A stretch of 64,000 nt of DNA, taken from Caballeronia terrestris. GTDB taxonomy: Bacteria > Pseudomonadota > Gammaproteobacteria > Burkholderiales > Burkholderiaceae. Positions 62,413 through 64,000 of this stretch are shown here, piece by piece. The translations under genes were made by a program, and so were the position numbers. How positions within the stretch are numbered: the stretch's first letter is position 1; every line of letters starts with the position of its first letter. Under the pieces are notes generated by a model that was given only the letters and a program-made list of their open reading frames with translations, was not told the DNA's origin and did not search any database. The stretch covers positions 62,001 to 126,000 of the forward strand of contig NZ_FCOL02000005.1 in the NCBI RefSeq assembly GCF_001544515.1, written 5' to 3'.

Positions 62413-63426
62413 CTATGCCAGACTCACCGAAGCAACATCGACGTCGCCGTGCACCCGAACCTGCGTACCCACGGTGCCCCGAAATCGTTGACGATATTGT
62501 TTGGGCGTGACGTTCAACCGTCGAGAGAACGTCGTTCGCATTTGCGTTGCGCTGTGAAAGCCGCATTTGAATGCGACGGTCTTCAAGGGCGCATCTGTGT
62601 CCTCGAGCAGTTTCCTCGCCGTATCGACGCGAACCTGTTCGACGAATGCCGACGGTGTCACCTTCGCATACTTCGCAAAGAGTCTCGAGAAGGTCCGTCG
62701 GCTTACCGAGACAGCGCTCGCCAATTGCTCGATGGAGAGTGCGTCGGTTATATGCTCGGTAACGTACCGATGCACCTTGTTGATGATCGGCTCTTCGTCC
62801 TTGCCAGCGCCGATGTAAGGGCTGTACTGAGACTGCCCGCCTTCGCGCTGAATATAGACGACCAATCGCTTCGCAATGCGCACGGCCAATTCATGTCCCC
62901 AATCTTCCGCCACGAGGGCAAGACACAGATCGATTCCCGACGTCACGCCGGCGGAAGTAAAGAGATGCCCGTCACGAATGAATATCTTGTCGGGCTGCAC
63001 GCATGCTTGCGGGAATTCGTCGGCGAGGCGGCCGGCATCCGCCCAGTGAGTCGTCACTTCCTTGCCGTCGATCAACCCGGCGTGCCCGAGCAGGAACGTA
63101 CCGTTGCAAACGGAGCCGAATCGGGTCGCGCCTTGCGCCTGATTTTGCAACCACGTCAGGAACTCGCTCGACGGTTGGGAATCGGGCAACTGCGGTCCTC
63201 CTGCCACTAACAACAGGTCATATTGGATGTCGGAGTCCGCGTAGCCGAAGGGCACGGAAACCTGCATTCCGTTCGAGCAGGTCACGGTGCCGGCATGGCG
63301 CCCGACAAGCGCGACTTCATATCGCTGGCGCTCGGAGAGATTCGCATTTGCTTCCGCAAAAACGTCCAGTGGGCCTGCAACATCCAGTGCCTGCACACCA
63401 TCGAATATGACAATGGCGACTTTCAT
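62413..63426 (-). CDS. GlxA-type regulator (DJ-1/PfpI domain plus AraC HTH)
   Basis: 337 residues. The N-terminal DJ-1/PfpI-like domain (1-200) has Cys in FGSVCNGTFLLGHAGL. The C-terminal AraC double HTH comprises LSIEQLASAVSVSRRTFSRLF and LKTVAFKCGFHSATQMRTTFSRRL. GlxA-family members regulate amine, carnitine or glycine-betaine catabolism and stress genes; CdhR and GbdR belong here. A regulatory link to carnitine genes 45 kb away is possible but speculative. Confidence 0.85.
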   Translation of the reverse strand: MKVAIVIFDGVQALDVAGPLDVFAEANANLSERQRYEVALVGRHAGTVTCSNGMQVSVPFGYADSDIQYDLLLVAGGPQLPDSQPSSEFLTWLQNQAQGATRFGSVCNGTFLLGHAGLIDGKEVTTHWADAGRLADEFPQACVQPDKIFIRDGHLFTSAGVTSGIDLCLALVAEDWGHELAVRIAKRLVVYIQREGGQSQYSPYIGAGKDEEPIINKVHRYVTEHITDALSIEQLASAVSVSRRTFSRLFAKYAKVTPSAFVEQVRVDTARKLLEDTDAPLKTVAFKCGFHSATQMRTTFSRRLNVTPKQYRQRFRGTVGTQVRVHGDVDVASVSLA

Positions 63427-63808
63427 GCCGTGACCTTACTTAAGTATGAAACACCCTTTCGTTGACACCACCGGTCTGCGTTTCGTCCAATTCATTCGAA
63501 TAAGCGCGAAAGACCGCTGCAGCAAGTGATGACGCAGTCTAGCTCAAAAGGCAATGAGCACAGACGGCGTACGGGGTAAATGACTTTTGCGTCGGTGTAA
63601 CAAGACCCGAGGTGCCGAGAAATGCCGTGGCCCAAATCTCACATCGTTTGGCCTGGCATCGGCCTCTATCTGCGCGCCCTTGCTACGTCCGCTTACTAGA
63701 CTTGATATCAAGAACGGCTGAGAGCGCAAACCAGGCGCAGGCGCGGCCGCCTCACCATATGTCACGGTTGAAATCGGGACCGGCAAACACGAGAAGGGTG
63801 TATTCATC
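63427..63808 (+). other. Leader of sucA with palindrome
   Basis: 382 bp between the GlxA-type regulator and sucA. Contains the perfect palindrome CTTGATATCAAG (63701-63712) about 100 bp before the start. No gene seen. Long enough to hold divergent promoters for both neighbours. Confidence 0.4.
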
Positions 63809-64000
63809 ATGTTGATCCAGGAAAGTGAAAGTTCATTTTTGTTCGGGGGAAATGCCCCCTATGTGGAGGAGCAGTACGAGGTCTATCTGGGCGACCCGGC
63901 GTCGGTCACGGACGAGTGGCGCGCGTACTTCGATGCGTTGCGCGAAACGCCCGCCATCGACGGAAGCGATCGCGATGATGAAGCGCACTCGCCTGTCGTC
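63809..64000 (+). CDS. sucA: 2-Oxoglutarate dehydrogenase E1 subunit, N-terminal part
   Basis: First 64 codons, cut by the window end. SSFLFGGNAPYVEEQYEVYL and DPASVTDEWRAYFDALRE are the characteristic N-terminus of the E1 component that decarboxylates 2-oxoglutarate in the TCA cycle. GAAGGG precedes the ATG. Remaining gene and any sucB/lpd neighbours lie outside. A duplicate copy of sucA elsewhere in the genome cannot be excluded. Confidence 0.85.
   Translation, partial: MLIQESESSFLFGGNAPYVEEQYEVYLGDPASVTDEWRAYFDALRETPAIDGSDRDDEAHSPVV

Overview
The window is high-GC, densely packed bacterial DNA. Its gene content points to a Burkholderiaceae soil or plant-associated bacterium of the Paraburkholderia/Caballeronia type. 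The basis is the benABCD-catA and antABC arrangements, a DUF4148 protein, many LysR/MFS pairs and the N-terminus of 2-oxoglutarate dehydrogenase E1 at the right edge. This assignment comes from gene content, not from a database match. I see no rRNA, tRNA, CRISPR array, IS element or prophage.

Layout. (1) 1-6.3 kb: LysR regulator, catA, benABCD and a RidA protein (benzoate to catechol to cis,cis-muconate). (2) 6.3-14 kb: a run of broken genes (frameshifted GTPase, N-terminally truncated histidine kinase, frameshifted lipoprotein, shattered MFS transporter, frameshifted PQQ-propeller protein). Set among them are an intact sigma-54 response regulator and an intact paralogue of the lipoprotein. 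A good -24/-12 promoter with upstream dyads links the response regulator to the lipoprotein gene. (3) 14-19.4 kb: a carnitine-type catabolic regulon around a Crp/Fnr regulator. Two TGTCG-N6-YGACA operators flank the regulator gene, each exactly 21 bp before an AATAAT box. (4) 19.4-25 kb: 3-hydroxybenzoate degradation through gentisate, with a MarR regulator and an AAHS transporter. (5) 25-32 kb: type II NADH dehydrogenase, a LysR gene, an orphan haemagglutinin-type exoprotein, a decayed metallo-beta-lactamase-fold gene and DUF4148. (6) 32.1-39.9 kb: a CoA-dependent operon (MaoC hydratase, MFS, MmgE/PrpD, acyl-CoA dehydrogenase, class III CoA-transferase, HutC-type GntR, CitE-like lyase). It ends in a scar where etfB and etfA have collapsed into one fragment. 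(7) 39.9-49 kb: DUF2889, MFS, a cell-wall hydrolase-like protein, DUF3616, a MocR regulator divergent from a DJ-1/PfpI gene, a gamma-glutamylcyclotransferase-like protein and small hypotheticals. (8) 49-55.4 kb: antABC with its AraC regulator, divergent from a MOSC-reductase-ferredoxin fusion. (9) 55.4-64 kb: an EmrAB-OMF tripartite efflux operon, an ABM-fold gene divergent from LysR, Mug glycosylase, a GlxA-type regulator and the start of sucA/odhA.

How it works together. Benzoate and anthranilate are both dihydroxylated to catechol, which CatA opens; catB and catC are not in the window. 3-Hydroxybenzoate goes through gentisate to fumarate and pyruvate. Carnitine would give acetoacetate and glycine betaine. 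The CoA cluster is predicted to split a C5 dicarboxylyl-CoA into acetyl-CoA plus a keto acid. All products feed the TCA cycle.

The observations most worth following are the matched Crp-family promoters around the carnitine genes, the sigma-54-controlled family of duplicated DGxLL-module proteins (decaying here), and the CoA/PrpD/CitE operon with its promoter-overlapping operator and its lost private electron-transfer flavoprotein.
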